The notes under the pieces: generated by a model
Seen by the model: the letters and a program-made list of their open reading frames with translations, nothing else
Told to the model about the DNA's origin: nothing
Database searches by the model: none
Virus record (IMG/VR): IMGVR_UViG_3300038657_000098
Span: 1-36,755 of that record
Strand: one strand, 5' to 3'
Source: a virus
DNA: 36,755 bases
Shown here: positions 1 through 7,454 of the stretch, piece by piece
Position numbering within the stretch: the first letter of the stretch is position 1
Layout of the letters: the number at the start of each line of letters is the position of its first letter
Translations under genes and position numbers: made by a program

Positions 1-19
1 TAGACAGTATATCTGTAGA
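1..19. repeat. Terminal direct repeat, left copy (assembly overlap of a circular genome)
   Basis: These 19 bases are identical to 36737-36755. The reading frame passes through the overlap without a shift. This is most simply the redundant end of a circular or circularly permuted assembly. A genuine short terminal repeat is possible but less likely with a P22-type terminase. Confidence 0.9.
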
Positions 20-143
20 TAACATAAAAGATCTTAATAGTAAGATCGATATTTGCAGAAATAGCATATGCCTTCGCTTGTTATCTTTCTCTGCTGATAT
101 GACATTTTTTCAATCATTTTTGGCTTCATTGCTGGTAGATTAA
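1..143 (+). CDS. 3' part of a tail-fibre-assembly-like protein whose gene crosses the window ends
   Basis: The frame starting at base 3 is open to a TAA at 141-143. Bases 1-19 repeat the last 19 bases of the window. Joined across that overlap, this piece completes the gene starting at 36325 as one 184-residue protein. The part unique to this end encodes about 41 residues, including a hydrophobic stretch near the C-terminus (SFLASLLVD). A Shine-Dalgarno-like AAGGA at 145-149 lies between this stop and the RCC1 gene at 158, which places the two in one transcript. Function is discussed under the 5' part. Confidence 0.8.
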   Translation, partial: DSISVDNIKDLNSKIDICRNSICLRLLSFSADMTFFQSFLASLLVD

Positions 144-157
144 GAAGGATACTTTTT

Positions 158-2338
158 ATGTTAAAAGACAAATTGTTATTTGCTGCTAGTGATAAAGGGG
201 CCACTCCTCCTACGCCGATTCTTGGTGATCTTTATGCGTGGGGGGGTAATAGTGATGGACAGATGGGCTTGGGTGACCCAAGGGATCGTGTTTCTCCCAC
301 TCAAATTAATAACGACACGGACTGGCTTGAAACAGCAACGGGTAAATATTTTACTATCGCTGTAAAAACAACTGGCGAGCTATATTCCTGGGGTCGTAAT
401 ACTTATGGGCAGCTAGGACAAGGGAATACCCTTCGATATTCTTACCCAACGCAAATTGGAGTTGCGACAGACTGGCTCTCTGTTTCAGCTAATGATGAGT
501 CTTCTTTAGCAATAAAAACAACTGGTGAATTATACTCTTGGGGTTATAATGTATACGGACAGCTAGGGCACGGCGATACCGCTAATCGTAATGTTCCCGT
601 TCAAGTTGGGGTAGATACAGACTGGATTGCTGTTTCTATTGGTACACAATTTTCTTTAGCATTAAAAAGCACTGGCGAGCTATATTCATGCGGATATAAT
701 ACTGCTGGACAGTTAGGACAAGGAGATACAACTCAACGCACTACGTTCACAAAAATTGGTACGGACACAGACTGGAATTTAATATCAACAGGATTTGCTC
801 ATACTTTAGCAATAAAAACAACTGGTGAGATGTACGGTTGGGGTAATAATGCGTACGGACAACTAGGGTTGGGTGATTTGGTTCAAAGACTTTCTCCTGT
901 GAAAATAGGTGTCGATACCGACTGGAGCGATGCGTCTGCAAGCTATTTATCATCAGCTGCAATAAAAACAACTGGCGAAATGTATACTTGCGGGTATAAC
1001 GACGTGGGGCAGTCAGGGCATGGTAATACAACTCAGCTTACTGTCTTTACTAAAGTTGGGACGGATACAGACTGGGAGCTTGTTTTTGGGGATATATCTT
1101 ATTTTGTGGCAATAAAAACAACTGGTGAGATGTACGGCTGTGGTAGAAACACTAATGGACAATTAGGGGTTGGTGATAAAACAGATAGAGATGTATTTAC
1201 GCAATCAGGGATAGATACAGACTGGAAAGATGTGTCTTGCGGCAACAATTCATCTTTTGCAATAAAAGACTCAGATGAACTTTATGGTTTTGGTTATGCT
1301 AATGAAACATTAGGAATAGGAAAGTTACTTAACTACTTCTCCCCTGTTTTGGCAGGTAAATATCAAAACTGGATTACAGCTTCAGCAGGAAATAATAGTT
1401 TTTTGGGTGTTGAAAATACGGGTAAATTATATGCCTGCGGAAATAATAATCAAGGTCAATTAGGTTTAGGTGATACAACAGCTCGATATTTATTTACGCA
1501 AGTCGAAGCTGATACCGACTGGATAGATGTTATGAACGGATATGATTATTCTATTGCATTAAAAACCACAGGTGAACTTTATGGTTTCGGTGTAAATGGT
1601 GCTGGGCAGTTAGGGTTAGGGGATGTAGTTTCTCCTCGTCTTTCTCCAGTAAAAATTGGCACCGATACAGATTGGGCTTTAATATCAAAAGGATCTTCGG
1701 CTAATAATAATTCTACTTTAGCGATAAAAACAACAGGCGAAATGTATGGCTGGGGTAGTAATAATTATGGCCAATTAGGGCTGGGTAATACAACTCAGCA
1801 ATTATCTCCAGTAAAAATTGGCACGGATACCGACTGGGTTTTCGTTTGTTACGGATATGGAATGACTATAGCATTAAAAGATACTGGCGAGTTATATTCT
1901 ACGGGTCTTAATAACGTTGGACAATTAGGATTGGGCGACACCGCTAATCGTAATACGTTTACTAAGATTGGTACCAGTACTGACTGGGCAACTGTTATAA
2001 TTGGAACAAGCTGTGTTTTAGCGGTAAAAACAAATGGTGAAATGTACGGTTGGGGTGATAATTCCGGGGGCCAATTAGGATTAGGTAATAACACTGATCG
2101 CAGTTCTCCAACACGTGTAGGATCTGATTCAGACTGGGCTACTGTTGGCGCTGGATCTAGTCATTGCTTAGCAATAAAAACAACTGGCGAAGCTTATGCG
2201 TCAGGTTTTAATAGCGTTGGACAATTAGGATTGGGCGACACCGCTAATCGTAACTTGTTTACTAAAATTGGGACGGATACAGACTGGGTATATGCTTTTG
2301 GTGGGCAAGCCACATCTTATTGTTTTAAAAGCTTGTAG
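158..2338 (+). CDS. RCC1-repeat protein, 14 repeats (double seven-bladed beta-propeller), candidate virion or receptor-binding protein
   Basis: The 726 residues are almost entirely RCC1 (regulator of chromosome condensation) repeats of about 50 residues, each with the pattern Y-x-x-G-x-N-x-x-GQLGLGDTxxR...PxxIGxDTDW...AIKTTGEM. I count 14, enough for two seven-bladed propellers. Repeat 8 (YGFGYANETLGIG) is the most degenerate and marks the start of the second half. The N-terminus MLKDKLLFAAS is almost identical to that of the next gene, so it may be a shared anchor. The gene lies directly after the fibre genes on the late strand, with AAGGA upstream. RCC1 propellers are known as protein- or DNA-binding scaffolds. 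Here a structural or adhesin role is inferred from position only. No signal peptide or enzyme motif is visible. Confidence 0.85.
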   Translation: MLKDKLLFAASDKGATPPTPILGDLYAWGGNSDGQMGLGDPRDRVSPTQINNDTDWLETATGKYFTIAVKTTGELYSWGRNTYGQLGQGNTLRYSYPTQIGVATDWLSVSANDESSLAIKTTGELYSWGYNVYGQLGHGDTANRNVPVQVGVDTDWIAVSIGTQFSLALKSTGELYSCGYNTAGQLGQGDTTQRTTFTKIGTDTDWNLISTGFAHTLAIKTTGEMYGWGNNAYGQLGLGDLVQRLSPVKIGVDTDWSDASASYLSSAAIKTTGEMYTCGYNDVGQSGHGNTTQLTVFTKVGTDTDWELVFGDISYFVAIKTTGEMYGCGRNTNGQLGVGDKTDRDVFTQSGIDTDWKDVSCGNNSSFAIKDSDELYGFGYANETLGIGKLLNYFSPVLAGKYQNWITASAGNNSFLGVENTGKLYACGNNNQGQLGLGDTTARYLFTQVEADTDWIDVMNGYDYSIALKTTGELYGFGVNGAGQLGLGDVVSPRLSPVKIGTDTDWALISKGSSANNNSTLAIKTTGEMYGWGSNNYGQLGLGNTTQQLSPVKIGTDTDWVFVCYGYGMTIALKDTGELYSTGLNNVGQLGLGDTANRNTFTKIGTSTDWATVIIGTSCVLAVKTNGEMYGWGDNSGGQLGLGNNTDRSSPTRVGSDSDWATVGAGSSHCLAIKTTGEAYASGFNSVGQLGLGDTANRNLFTKIGTDTDWVYAFGGQATSYCFKSL

Positions 2339-2369
2339 TCTAAACAGAAGTAAAAGGAATATTATTTAA

Positions 2370-3500
2370 ATGCTTAAAGACCGACTTTTATTTGCAGCTA
2401 GCAATACGTATGGTGACTTATCTACGGGGGAAATGTATTCCTTTGGATCTAATGTAAATGGTCAAACTGGATTAGGAACAACAGTTGGAAATACATTAAG
2501 CCCATTTCAAGTTGAATTTTCACCTAATTGGGATGTTATATCTGCTGGATATCTTCATAGTGTTGCAATTAGATCTGATGGCTCTATGTGGTCGTTTGGT
2601 GCTAATACAGATGGACAAACTGGATTAGGATTATCAGTTGGTGATACATTAACGCCGACTCAAGTAGGTGTTGCAACTGATTGGGTTGATTGCTCAGCTG
2701 GTAGATCTCATAGTCTTGCTGTTAACAACTCAGGCGAGCTTTATGCTTTTGGAGCAAATACTAGCGGTCAAACGGGTTTTGGCACAACAGCTGGCAGCAC
2801 ATTAGTGCCAACTAAAATTGGTGTTGCAACTGATTGGTTATCTGTTTCAGCTGGAGCATTTTATAGTTTGGTAACAAAAACTGATGGAACAATGTATTCT
2901 TTTGGTACAAATAATTTTGGATGTACTGGTCAAGGAATATCAACTGGAGATACATTGGTTCCTACACAAATAGGTATTGCAATAGACTGGTTATATATAT
3001 CAGCTGGATACATTCACAGCTTAGCAATAAAAACTGATGGGACAATGTTTGCATTTGGCGGCAATTTCAACGGTAGAACAGGATTAGGATTGTCAACAGG
3101 TAATACATTAGTCCCAACACAGGTTGGTGTTGCAACTGATTGGATGGATTGCTCAGCTGGTAGATTTCATAGTGTTACAATTAGATCTGATGGCTCTATG
3201 TGGTCGTTTGGTGATAATGCAGATGGGATAACAGGATTAGGATTGTCAACAGGTAATACATTAGTCCCAACACAGGTTGGTGTTGCAACTGATTGGTTAT
3301 CTGTTTCAGTTGGTGAAACTCATAGTCTTGCAATAAAAACTAATAATACAATTTATTCATTTGGATCAAATGCTAATGGGCAAACAGGTTTTGGCACAAC
3401 AGTTGGTAATACATTAACGCCAGCTCAAATAGGAATAATCACAAAATGGATAAAAATAAATGCTGGGGTATCTTATAGTTTATCATTACAAACTCCCTAA
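2370..3500 (+). CDS. RCC1-repeat protein, 7 repeats (single beta-propeller)
   Basis: The 376 residues hold seven RCC1 repeats of about 51 residues with their own consensus (SFGxNxxGQTGLGxSxGxTLxPTQVGVATDW...SAGxxHSLAIKTDGTM), distinct from the upstream protein. Seven repeats are exactly one propeller. The start MLKDRLLFAAS copies the neighbour's N-terminus, followed by a short linker. The ATG follows AAAGGAATATTATTTAA, and the gap to the previous stop is 31 bases, so the two are probably co-transcribed. The stop codon overlaps the end of the convergent endolysin gene by four bases. Nucleotide identity between some repeats is high (for example around 3085-3160 and 3235-3300), which suggests recent duplication or conversion. 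Function is unknown; a tail-associated binding role is inferred. Confidence 0.83.
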   Translation: MLKDRLLFAASNTYGDLSTGEMYSFGSNVNGQTGLGTTVGNTLSPFQVEFSPNWDVISAGYLHSVAIRSDGSMWSFGANTDGQTGLGLSVGDTLTPTQVGVATDWVDCSAGRSHSLAVNNSGELYAFGANTSGQTGFGTTAGSTLVPTKIGVATDWLSVSAGAFYSLVTKTDGTMYSFGTNNFGCTGQGISTGDTLVPTQIGIAIDWLYISAGYIHSLAIKTDGTMFAFGGNFNGRTGLGLSTGNTLVPTQVGVATDWMDCSAGRFHSVTIRSDGSMWSFGDNADGITGLGLSTGNTLVPTQVGVATDWLSVSVGETHSLAIKTNNTIYSFGSNANGQTGFGTTVGNTLTPAQIGIITKWIKINAGVSYSLSLQTP

Positions 3501-3937
3501 GTTAAATATAAAACACTTTCAGCAAGTCTTCTTCTCATTAAACCTAGTAATTTTTCACCCCCTCCGTAAGACCATTTTATAAATTCAGCGGGCACATTTA
3601 AATGTTCATTAGCATTAACAAAAGTTAACAACGTTGAATCTTTAAAGTTTCCATAACCCAGATTATAAATAAAACTAACAAGAGCACTAAATTGATTATT
3701 ACTTAATCTAACAGTAACCAAATTATGTACCGCTTTCTCAGCTTCATATATATCTTGTTTTAATAATTCAGTAGCAATTTGTTTTGTGATTTTTTTTAGA
3801 TTCTCAACTGGTTTAATTACATGACCGTATCCAATTGTTAGTTTTCCACCTGAACAAACGTAAGGTATAGAACTAAAACCCTCATAAGATTTGATAAGTT
3901 CTACGCCAAGGTCGCCTGTTTTCATTCTTCTGCGCAT
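3497..3937 (-). CDS. Endolysin, GH24 lysozyme family (T4/P22-type muramidase)
   Basis: This 146-residue protein hydrolyses the glycan strands of peptidoglycan at lysis. The GH24 catalytic signature E-x8-(D/C)-x5-T is present: E19, C28 and T34, within SYEGF...YVCSGGKLTIGYGH. It uses the Cys variant in place of the T4 Asp20. The family motif around LVSFIYNLGYGNFKDSTLL and the C-terminal GGEKLLGLMRRRLAE are also clear, and the length is typical. There is no N-terminal hydrophobic signal-arrest segment, so export probably needs a holin. The first ATG (3937) follows GGATC at modest spacing, and an internal ATG at residue 5 follows AGAAGA, so the start is uncertain by four residues. The gene converges on the RCC1 gene and lies downstream of two membrane-protein genes. 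Confidence 0.93.
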   Translation of the reverse strand: MRRRMKTGDLGVELIKSYEGFSSIPYVCSGGKLTIGYGHVIKPVENLKKITKQIATELLKQDIYEAEKAVHNLVTVRLSNNQFSALVSFIYNLGYGNFKDSTLLTFVNANEHLNVPAEFIKWSYGGGEKLLGLMRRRLAESVLYLT

Positions 3938-4030
3938 ATATGATCCATGTAAATTAAAACGTCCATGTTAAACAAACTGCCATTTTTTGTTTAAATCCAT
4001 TTATAGTAAAAATATAACATTTTTAATTAC

Positions 4031-4093
4031 TCTTAAAACATCTTAAATCTCTTAAATTATCGTAAGATATTTATCATTTATCGTAAGATATTT
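4031..4093. repeat. Phased repeat array upstream of the endolysin: three TCTTAAA boxes plus two 16-bp TTATCGTAAGATATTT copies
   Basis: The box TCTTAAA occurs at 4031, 4041 and 4050, about one helical turn apart. It is followed by two perfect 16-bp direct copies at 4057-4072 and 4078-4093, 21 bp (two turns) apart. Each 16-mer contains the palindromic core TATC-N4-GATA. A partial copy (TTATCGTAA) is found at 9939-9947 in the stem of another hairpin. The array sits in the 160-bp gap between the endolysin and the upstream membrane-protein gene. Such spacing suggests protein binding on one face of the helix. On the minus strand the sites read TTACGATAA, which resembles the sigma-28 -10 element GCCGATAA, but no correctly spaced -35 is visible. 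Confidence 0.7.
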
Positions 4094-4097
4094 GTTA

Positions 4098-4592
4098 TTA
4101 ACTCAAATTTAAGGACAGACTTTTTGTTTTACGTAAGTCATACTCAATATCAAACTCTGACCCATCAGTAGAAGATTTACTAAACCTTAACACTTCATAA
4201 TATGGCAGCTCTTCAAATGCTTTTAAATTTAAGCTTGCTTGATCTAAATTATTATCTTTCATAATTTCTTCTCGCACAAGCGGGGTTGAATCATGCAGTA
4301 TGATCGGTTCTGTATTATGTCTCGGGCTAAACAGAAGATTACGTAGATTGTCTGAACTATTATGACCTGTTAGCACTGTTGCTGTATTAACTGCTGCAGT
4401 ACTAAAAGATTCGGCACCCTCATGCTTGTATTGAGGGTTGTATAAATCAACAGCAATTCCAAGGCCAGCTGTTAAAATTGGAACGCCTGGAGTTAATAAA
4501 AGTGGAATCCATATTGCACCGACACAAAATCCCACTCCAACAACTATTAGAGTGATACATAATATTTCTCTTTTTTTACGTTTGCTGAGCAT
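4098..4592 (-). CDS. Membrane protein of unknown function, lysis region
   Basis: I do not recognise this 164-residue protein. A basic N-terminus (MLSKRKKR) is followed by two hydrophobic segments at about residues 10-28 and 30-48, separated only by a short turn (WIPLLLTPGVPIL). A soluble C-terminal part of about 110 residues has no recognisable motif. The predicted topology is a membrane hairpin with the tail on one side. A GAGGA Shine-Dalgarno sequence lies seven bases before the ATG. Its place between the endolysin and another small membrane protein on the same strand makes a holin or lysis-accessory role possible, but the long soluble tail is not typical of holins. Confidence 0.6.
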   Translation of the reverse strand: MLSKRKKREILCITLIVVGVGFCVGAIWIPLLLTPGVPILTAGLGIAVDLYNPQYKHEGAESFSTAAVNTATVLTGHNSSDNLRNLLFSPRHNTEPIILHDSTPLVREEIMKDNNLDQASLNLKAFEELPYYEVLRFSKSSTDGSEFDIEYDLRKTKSLSLNLS

Positions 4593-4651
4593 AACAATCC
4601 TCGCATTATTTTAATAATGTTTTTCGAAATGTTAATAACGCTAACTTCTCG

Positions 4652-4861
4652 TTATTTTTTAGTTTGTTCGTCTGTTTTTTTAGCTTGCTGCGCTGATGCT
4701 GCTTTCTTTTTATCAGCAGAAAAATCTACATCAATACCATTGTTTTTTAGAATATTTTCAGCAGCTTGCTCGATGGGAGCATCTATCTTATCGCTTCTTG
4801 TTGAGAAGTATGTACCAGTCGCCATGCATAAGGCTATTATTACGAGAGTCACTATCTCCAT
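4652..4861 (-). CDS. Small single-pass membrane protein, candidate lysis accessory
   Basis: The protein has 69 residues. One N-terminal transmembrane segment (about residues 3-18, VTLVIIALCMATGTYF) is followed by a hydrophilic, strongly charged tail with DAPIEQAAENIL and DVDFSADKKKA. The phrase around IEQAAE..L...GIDVDF resembles small phage proteins found near lysis genes, but I cannot name a family from sequence alone. Translation start is well supported: AAAGGAG precedes the ATG by seven bases. It is the first gene of the leftward set ending with the endolysin and is divergent from the sigma-factor gene, with only about 50 bp for both promoters. Confidence 0.65.
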   Translation of the reverse strand: MEIVTLVIIALCMATGTYFSTRSDKIDAPIEQAAENILKNNGIDVDFSADKKKAASAQQAKKTDEQTKK

Positions 4862-4912
4862 ATTATTCTCCTTTAAGCTAAACTGTATACATATTCTTAA
4901 TTTGATCTGTAT

Positions 4913-5593
4913 ATGTTGTTATCGTCCTATTATCCTTTTGTATATAAAATAGCTAGTTTTCTTAAAAACAATTTACCGCCTTGTCTTGAATTTGATGATT
5001 TAGTTCAAGCTGGAATGATAGGATTAATAGAAGCTAGTAATAGATATGTTGAAAGTGATAATAACAAGTTTGAATCATTTGCGTATCTTAGAATTAAAGG
5101 CGAGATAATAGACACTATTAGAGCCGCACATCCGTTATCCAAACATTCTTTTGTTATATATAAAAATTTAAAAAAAACACAAGATGAATTAGAGAATTTA
5201 TTAAATAGAAAAGCTAGTAATTGTGAGATAGCAGAAGCACTTAACATTGATATAAAAGAGTTAGATAAAATATTATTACGTATAAATAATTATTCTGAAT
5301 TTAGATATGACTCATTAGATAATGAAGAATTGCAGCGTTTTTTAGAAGATAATTTAAATAATGAATCGCACGAACATATTAATATCACTTCAGATTTAAC
5401 AGTATTACTAGAATGTGCTAAATTAAATATAGCTGAATATTTATTGTTAGAGCTATATTATACAAAAGACCTTCGATTTAGCGAAGCGAGCAAAATATTG
5501 CAATGTTCACAGTTATCTTTAAGTATTCAGCACTCTAAAATAATAGAGAAAATCAAAACAAATTGTGTTAATATAATAGAAGAAATTAAATAA
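4913..5593 (+). CDS. Sigma-70 family factor of the FliA/WhiG (sigma-28) type
   Basis: This 226-residue protein has the region 2 signature of group 3 sigma factors. YYPFVYKIASFL (region 2.1) is followed by LEFDDLVQAGMIGLIEASNRYVES and FESFAYLRIKGEIIDTIRA (core binding and -10 recognition). Region 3 (LENLLNRKASNCEIAEALNIDIKELDKIL) is also clear. Region 4 at about residues 165-225 is weak: helices are predictable, but the usual LPExER and HTH signatures are degraded. Length is close to FliA, with a slightly short N-terminus. No good Shine-Dalgarno sequence precedes the ATG, so expression may be low or initiated atypically. It would bind host core polymerase and redirect it. SSB follows 12 bases downstream. 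Whether it serves phage genes or interferes with host sigma-28 is open. Confidence 0.87.
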   Translation: MLLSSYYPFVYKIASFLKNNLPPCLEFDDLVQAGMIGLIEASNRYVESDNNKFESFAYLRIKGEIIDTIRAAHPLSKHSFVIYKNLKKTQDELENLLNRKASNCEIAEALNIDIKELDKILLRINNYSEFRYDSLDNEELQRFLEDNLNNESHEHINITSDLTVLLECAKLNIAEYLLLELYYTKDLRFSEASKILQCSQLSLSIQHSKIIEKIKTNCVNIIEEIK

Positions 5594-5605
5594 GGACTCG
5601 TCAAA

Positions 5606-6067
5606 ATGGCTGGAATAAACAAAGTAATTATCATCGGCGCACTGGGTCAAGACCCAACAACTCATAATAATGTTACAAAAATTTCAATAGCTACATCTGA
5701 TTCATGGAAAGATAAACAAACTGGTGAGATGCAAGAAAAAACTGAATGGCATAGAGTTGTATTCTTTAATAGACTTGCTGAAATTGCAGCCCAATATTTG
5801 AATAAAGGCTCAAAAGTTTATATAGAAGGTTCGCTACGTACTTCTAAATATACTGATAAAGACGGAGTTGAGCGTTACAATACTGAAATCGTTGCAAGCA
5901 AATTAGAAATGCTAAGTAGCAAACAAGACAGTCAATCTAGTAGTGCTACAAAGTCTAGTTACTCTGTTAATAGATCCGAAAAATCAAATCTAGGTGTTTT
6001 TGGAAATGCTGAAAAAAGCAGTAAAAATGACATTGATTTAAATGAGTTTGAAGATTTACCATTTTAA
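5606..6067 (+). CDS. ssb: Single-stranded DNA-binding protein
   Basis: This 153-residue OB-fold SSB protects single-stranded DNA in replication and recombination. The N-terminal OB fold covers about residues 1-110, with family hallmarks [47 protein letters not shown] and [14 protein letters not shown] Ser/Lys/Asn-rich disordered linker ends in the acidic tip [10 protein letters not shown], which in bacterial SSBs docks partner proteins such as recombinases and helicases. AAGGA precedes the ATG, and the sigma gene ends 12 bases upstream, so they are probably co-transcribed. It likely cooperates with the Erf protein encoded just downstream on the other strand. Confidence 0.96.
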   Translation: MAGINKVIIIGALGQDPTTHNNVTKISIATSDSWKDKQTGEMQEKTEWHRVVFFNRLAEIAAQYLNKGSKVYIEGSLRTSKYTDKDGVERYNTEIVASKLEMLSSKQDSQSSSATKSSYSVNRSEKSNLGVFGNAEKSSKNDIDLNEFEDLPF

Positions 6068-6114
6068 TTTAAATATTAGATTGATATTCATGTGATATTA
6101 CTCTAATATAAATC

Positions 6115-6163
6115 TGAGGGCGGCATCTCTCTTGTTGCATACATTTTGATACTTCCGCCCTCA
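6115..6163. other. Long-loop inverted repeat between convergent ssb and erf
   Basis: TGAGGGCGG (6115-6123) and CCGCCCTCA (6155-6163) form a perfect 9-bp GC-rich stem with a 31-base loop. The gap lies between the stops of two convergent genes, so a bidirectional terminator is likely, although there is no strong T-run. The loop contains CATCTCTCTTGTTGCAT (6124-6140), an exact copy of the leader of the opposite-strand operon at 7805-7821. Two or three genome-specific signals are therefore nested here. Confidence 0.65.
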
Positions 6164-6171
6164 TCTTTAAC

Positions 6172-6192
6172 CTCTAATCTCTAATCTCTAAT
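6172..6192. repeat. Heptamer tandem repeat CTCTAAT x3
   Basis: Three perfect head-to-tail copies of CTCTAAT run from the intergenic hairpin into the last codons of erf; the stop codon of erf lies in the third copy. It may simply reflect slippage, and I see no evidence of function. Confidence 0.85.
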
Positions 6193-6769
6193 CTATCTTA
6201 TTTATTCTTGCTAGCAATGCTTGTAATTGACTCACTGTTAATAATTCAATAGAACTTGCTTTATAATGTTCTAAAGCTTTTTGTGCTATTTCTTTATTTG
6301 CATCAACATCTAATGTTCTCGATATTGATGATATTAATCCAGCTCTTATTTCTATTGCGCTGTCATCTATGTGATCACCGCCAGATTTTCCATCATCATC
6401 TGTAGAAGATAAACCTAAAATCGCACTTAAAGAATATCGTCTTAAGTAAGTAATAGTCGAACCAGCTGCTTGTAAACTATTCATCTTTTTAGTAGTTATA
6501 TCTATAGCAGTATTTATTGTCTCAGATATAAACTGACCCGATGAGTGCATAAGTATTGTAGTAACACTAACAATACCATCTCCACCGCCAATCGGTTGCA
6601 CAACAGATAAACCATATTTACTAAGAATTGGTCTAATATATTCTAGAATGCTGGATAAATCAGCATAAGTATAACCGAATCCTTTTGAGCTCTTATAAAC
6701 ATCGCTCAACTGGCTTTGCATTCCACTAATCGCTAACGCTAATTCGTTAATATCTTGTGACATTTTCAT
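6188..6769 (-). CDS. erf: Erf-family single-strand annealing recombinase
   Basis: This 193-residue protein matches the ERF (essential recombination function) family, which anneals complementary single strands. The signature blocks are GFGYTYADLSSILEYIRPILSKYGLSVVQPI, then VTTILMHSSGQFISET, then AAGSTITYLRRYSLSAILGLSSTDDDGKS, the strongest ERF hallmark. The C-terminal 60 residues are more variable. In P22, Erf circularises the terminally redundant genome after injection, which suits a headful-packaging phage such as this. AAGGAAAG precedes the ATG at 6769; a second ATG two codons in is also possible. It is the last gene of a leftward operon starting near 7807, with a 2-base gap to the previous gene. 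Confidence 0.94.
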   Translation of the reverse strand: MKMSQDINELALAISGMQSQLSDVYKSSKGFGYTYADLSSILEYIRPILSKYGLSVVQPIGGGDGIVSVTTILMHSSGQFISETINTAIDITTKKMNSLQAAGSTITYLRRYSLSAILGLSSTDDDGKSGGDHIDDSAIEIRAGLISSISRTLDVDANKEIAQKALEHYKASSIELLTVSQLQALLARINKID

Positions 6770-6771
6770 TT

Positions 6772-7077
6772 TTACTTTCCTTTTGCTTTATTGCGTTTAA
6801 TCTTTTTAATATCTTTTCTATACTTTGCTTTCTTATGGCCTGTCATGTTTTTAGCATTCTTAAGAAGCTTATTGCCTATTTCAAAAACTTTCATTAAGTC
6901 TTCATAATCTATATTTAATGTTACAATTTCTTTCTTTTCACTATTCTCTTTAATAAGTAAAGATGATATTGGTAATGCTAACGGGATGTTCCCAACTGTC
7001 ATCATTACTTCAGCAGACTTATCACATTCGTTTAATTGTCTTACAAGACTTTCAACAATAATTTTCTTTAATTGCAT
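6772..7077 (-). CDS. Small protein of unknown function in the erf operon
   Basis: The protein has 101 residues, and I do not recognise a family. The first 75 residues look globular and mixed alpha/beta; the last 28 are extremely basic (KKAKYRKDIKKIKRNKAKGK), suggesting nucleic-acid contact. AAGGGAA precedes the ATG. It sits between erf (2-base gap) and another small gene of the same operon, so a role around recombination is plausible but inferred from position only. Confidence 0.75.
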   Translation of the reverse strand: MQLKKIIVESLVRQLNECDKSAEVMMTVGNIPLALPISSLLIKENSEKKEIVTLNIDYEDLMKVFEIGNKLLKNAKNMTGHKKAKYRKDIKKIKRNKAKGK

Positions 7078-7106
7078 TTCGATTCCCTTCTTTTTAAATT
7101 ACAAAC

Positions 7107-7454
7107 TTACTTTATTAAAAATCTTCTATAACTTTCACCTTGTACTAAGCATTTGTAATAAGCTTCAGGATAAGAAGCTTTTAAAATGTTATTATCAACT
7201 CTATTAACTCCTTCATGTTTAGTATAAGTAGCAATTATTGTCCCGTCTATTCCAACTAGCTTTTCTTTGTCATTTATAAACTCTTTAACTTTTGCTGATA
7301 ACTCCTTCTCATTATCTTGTAATAATTTAATTTGTCTTTTTATTCTTGATAATTCAGCAACAGCTAAATCAATTTCTTCATTAGAATAAGAGCTATCTAC
7401 ATCTAAAGATACATCAAACATTGAGATCATCTTTTCATTATCTTTAACAAACAT
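7107..7454 (-). CDS. Conserved small coiled-coil phage protein, erf operon
   Basis: The protein has 115 residues. An N-terminal helical part contains a coiled-coil-like run (DLAVAELSRIKRQIKLLQDNEKELSAKVKEF), then a small beta region (LVGIDGTIIATYTKHEGVNRVDN). The C-terminus (ILKASYPEAYYKCLVQGESYRRFLIK) resembles proteins often found beside phage recombinases and exonucleases, where a Y/K.LK..YPE.Y...... R.F.IK ending recurs. I do not assign an activity. AAGGAG precedes the ATG, which overlaps the stop of the upstream gene by one base (TAATG), indicating translational coupling. Confidence 0.8.
   Translation of the reverse strand: MFVKDNEKMISMFDVSLDVDSSYSNEEIDLAVAELSRIKRQIKLLQDNEKELSAKVKEFINDKEKLVGIDGTIIATYTKHEGVNRVDNNILKASYPEAYYKCLVQGESYRRFLIK

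Noticed and set aside
4031-4093. CRISPR-like array
   Set aside because: Repeats are too short and too close, with no spacers and no cas genes.
4617-4952. 111-residue plus-strand frame opposite the small membrane protein
   Set aside because: It is antisense to a gene with a strong AAAGGAG start, overlaps the sigma gene start, and has no ribosome-binding site.
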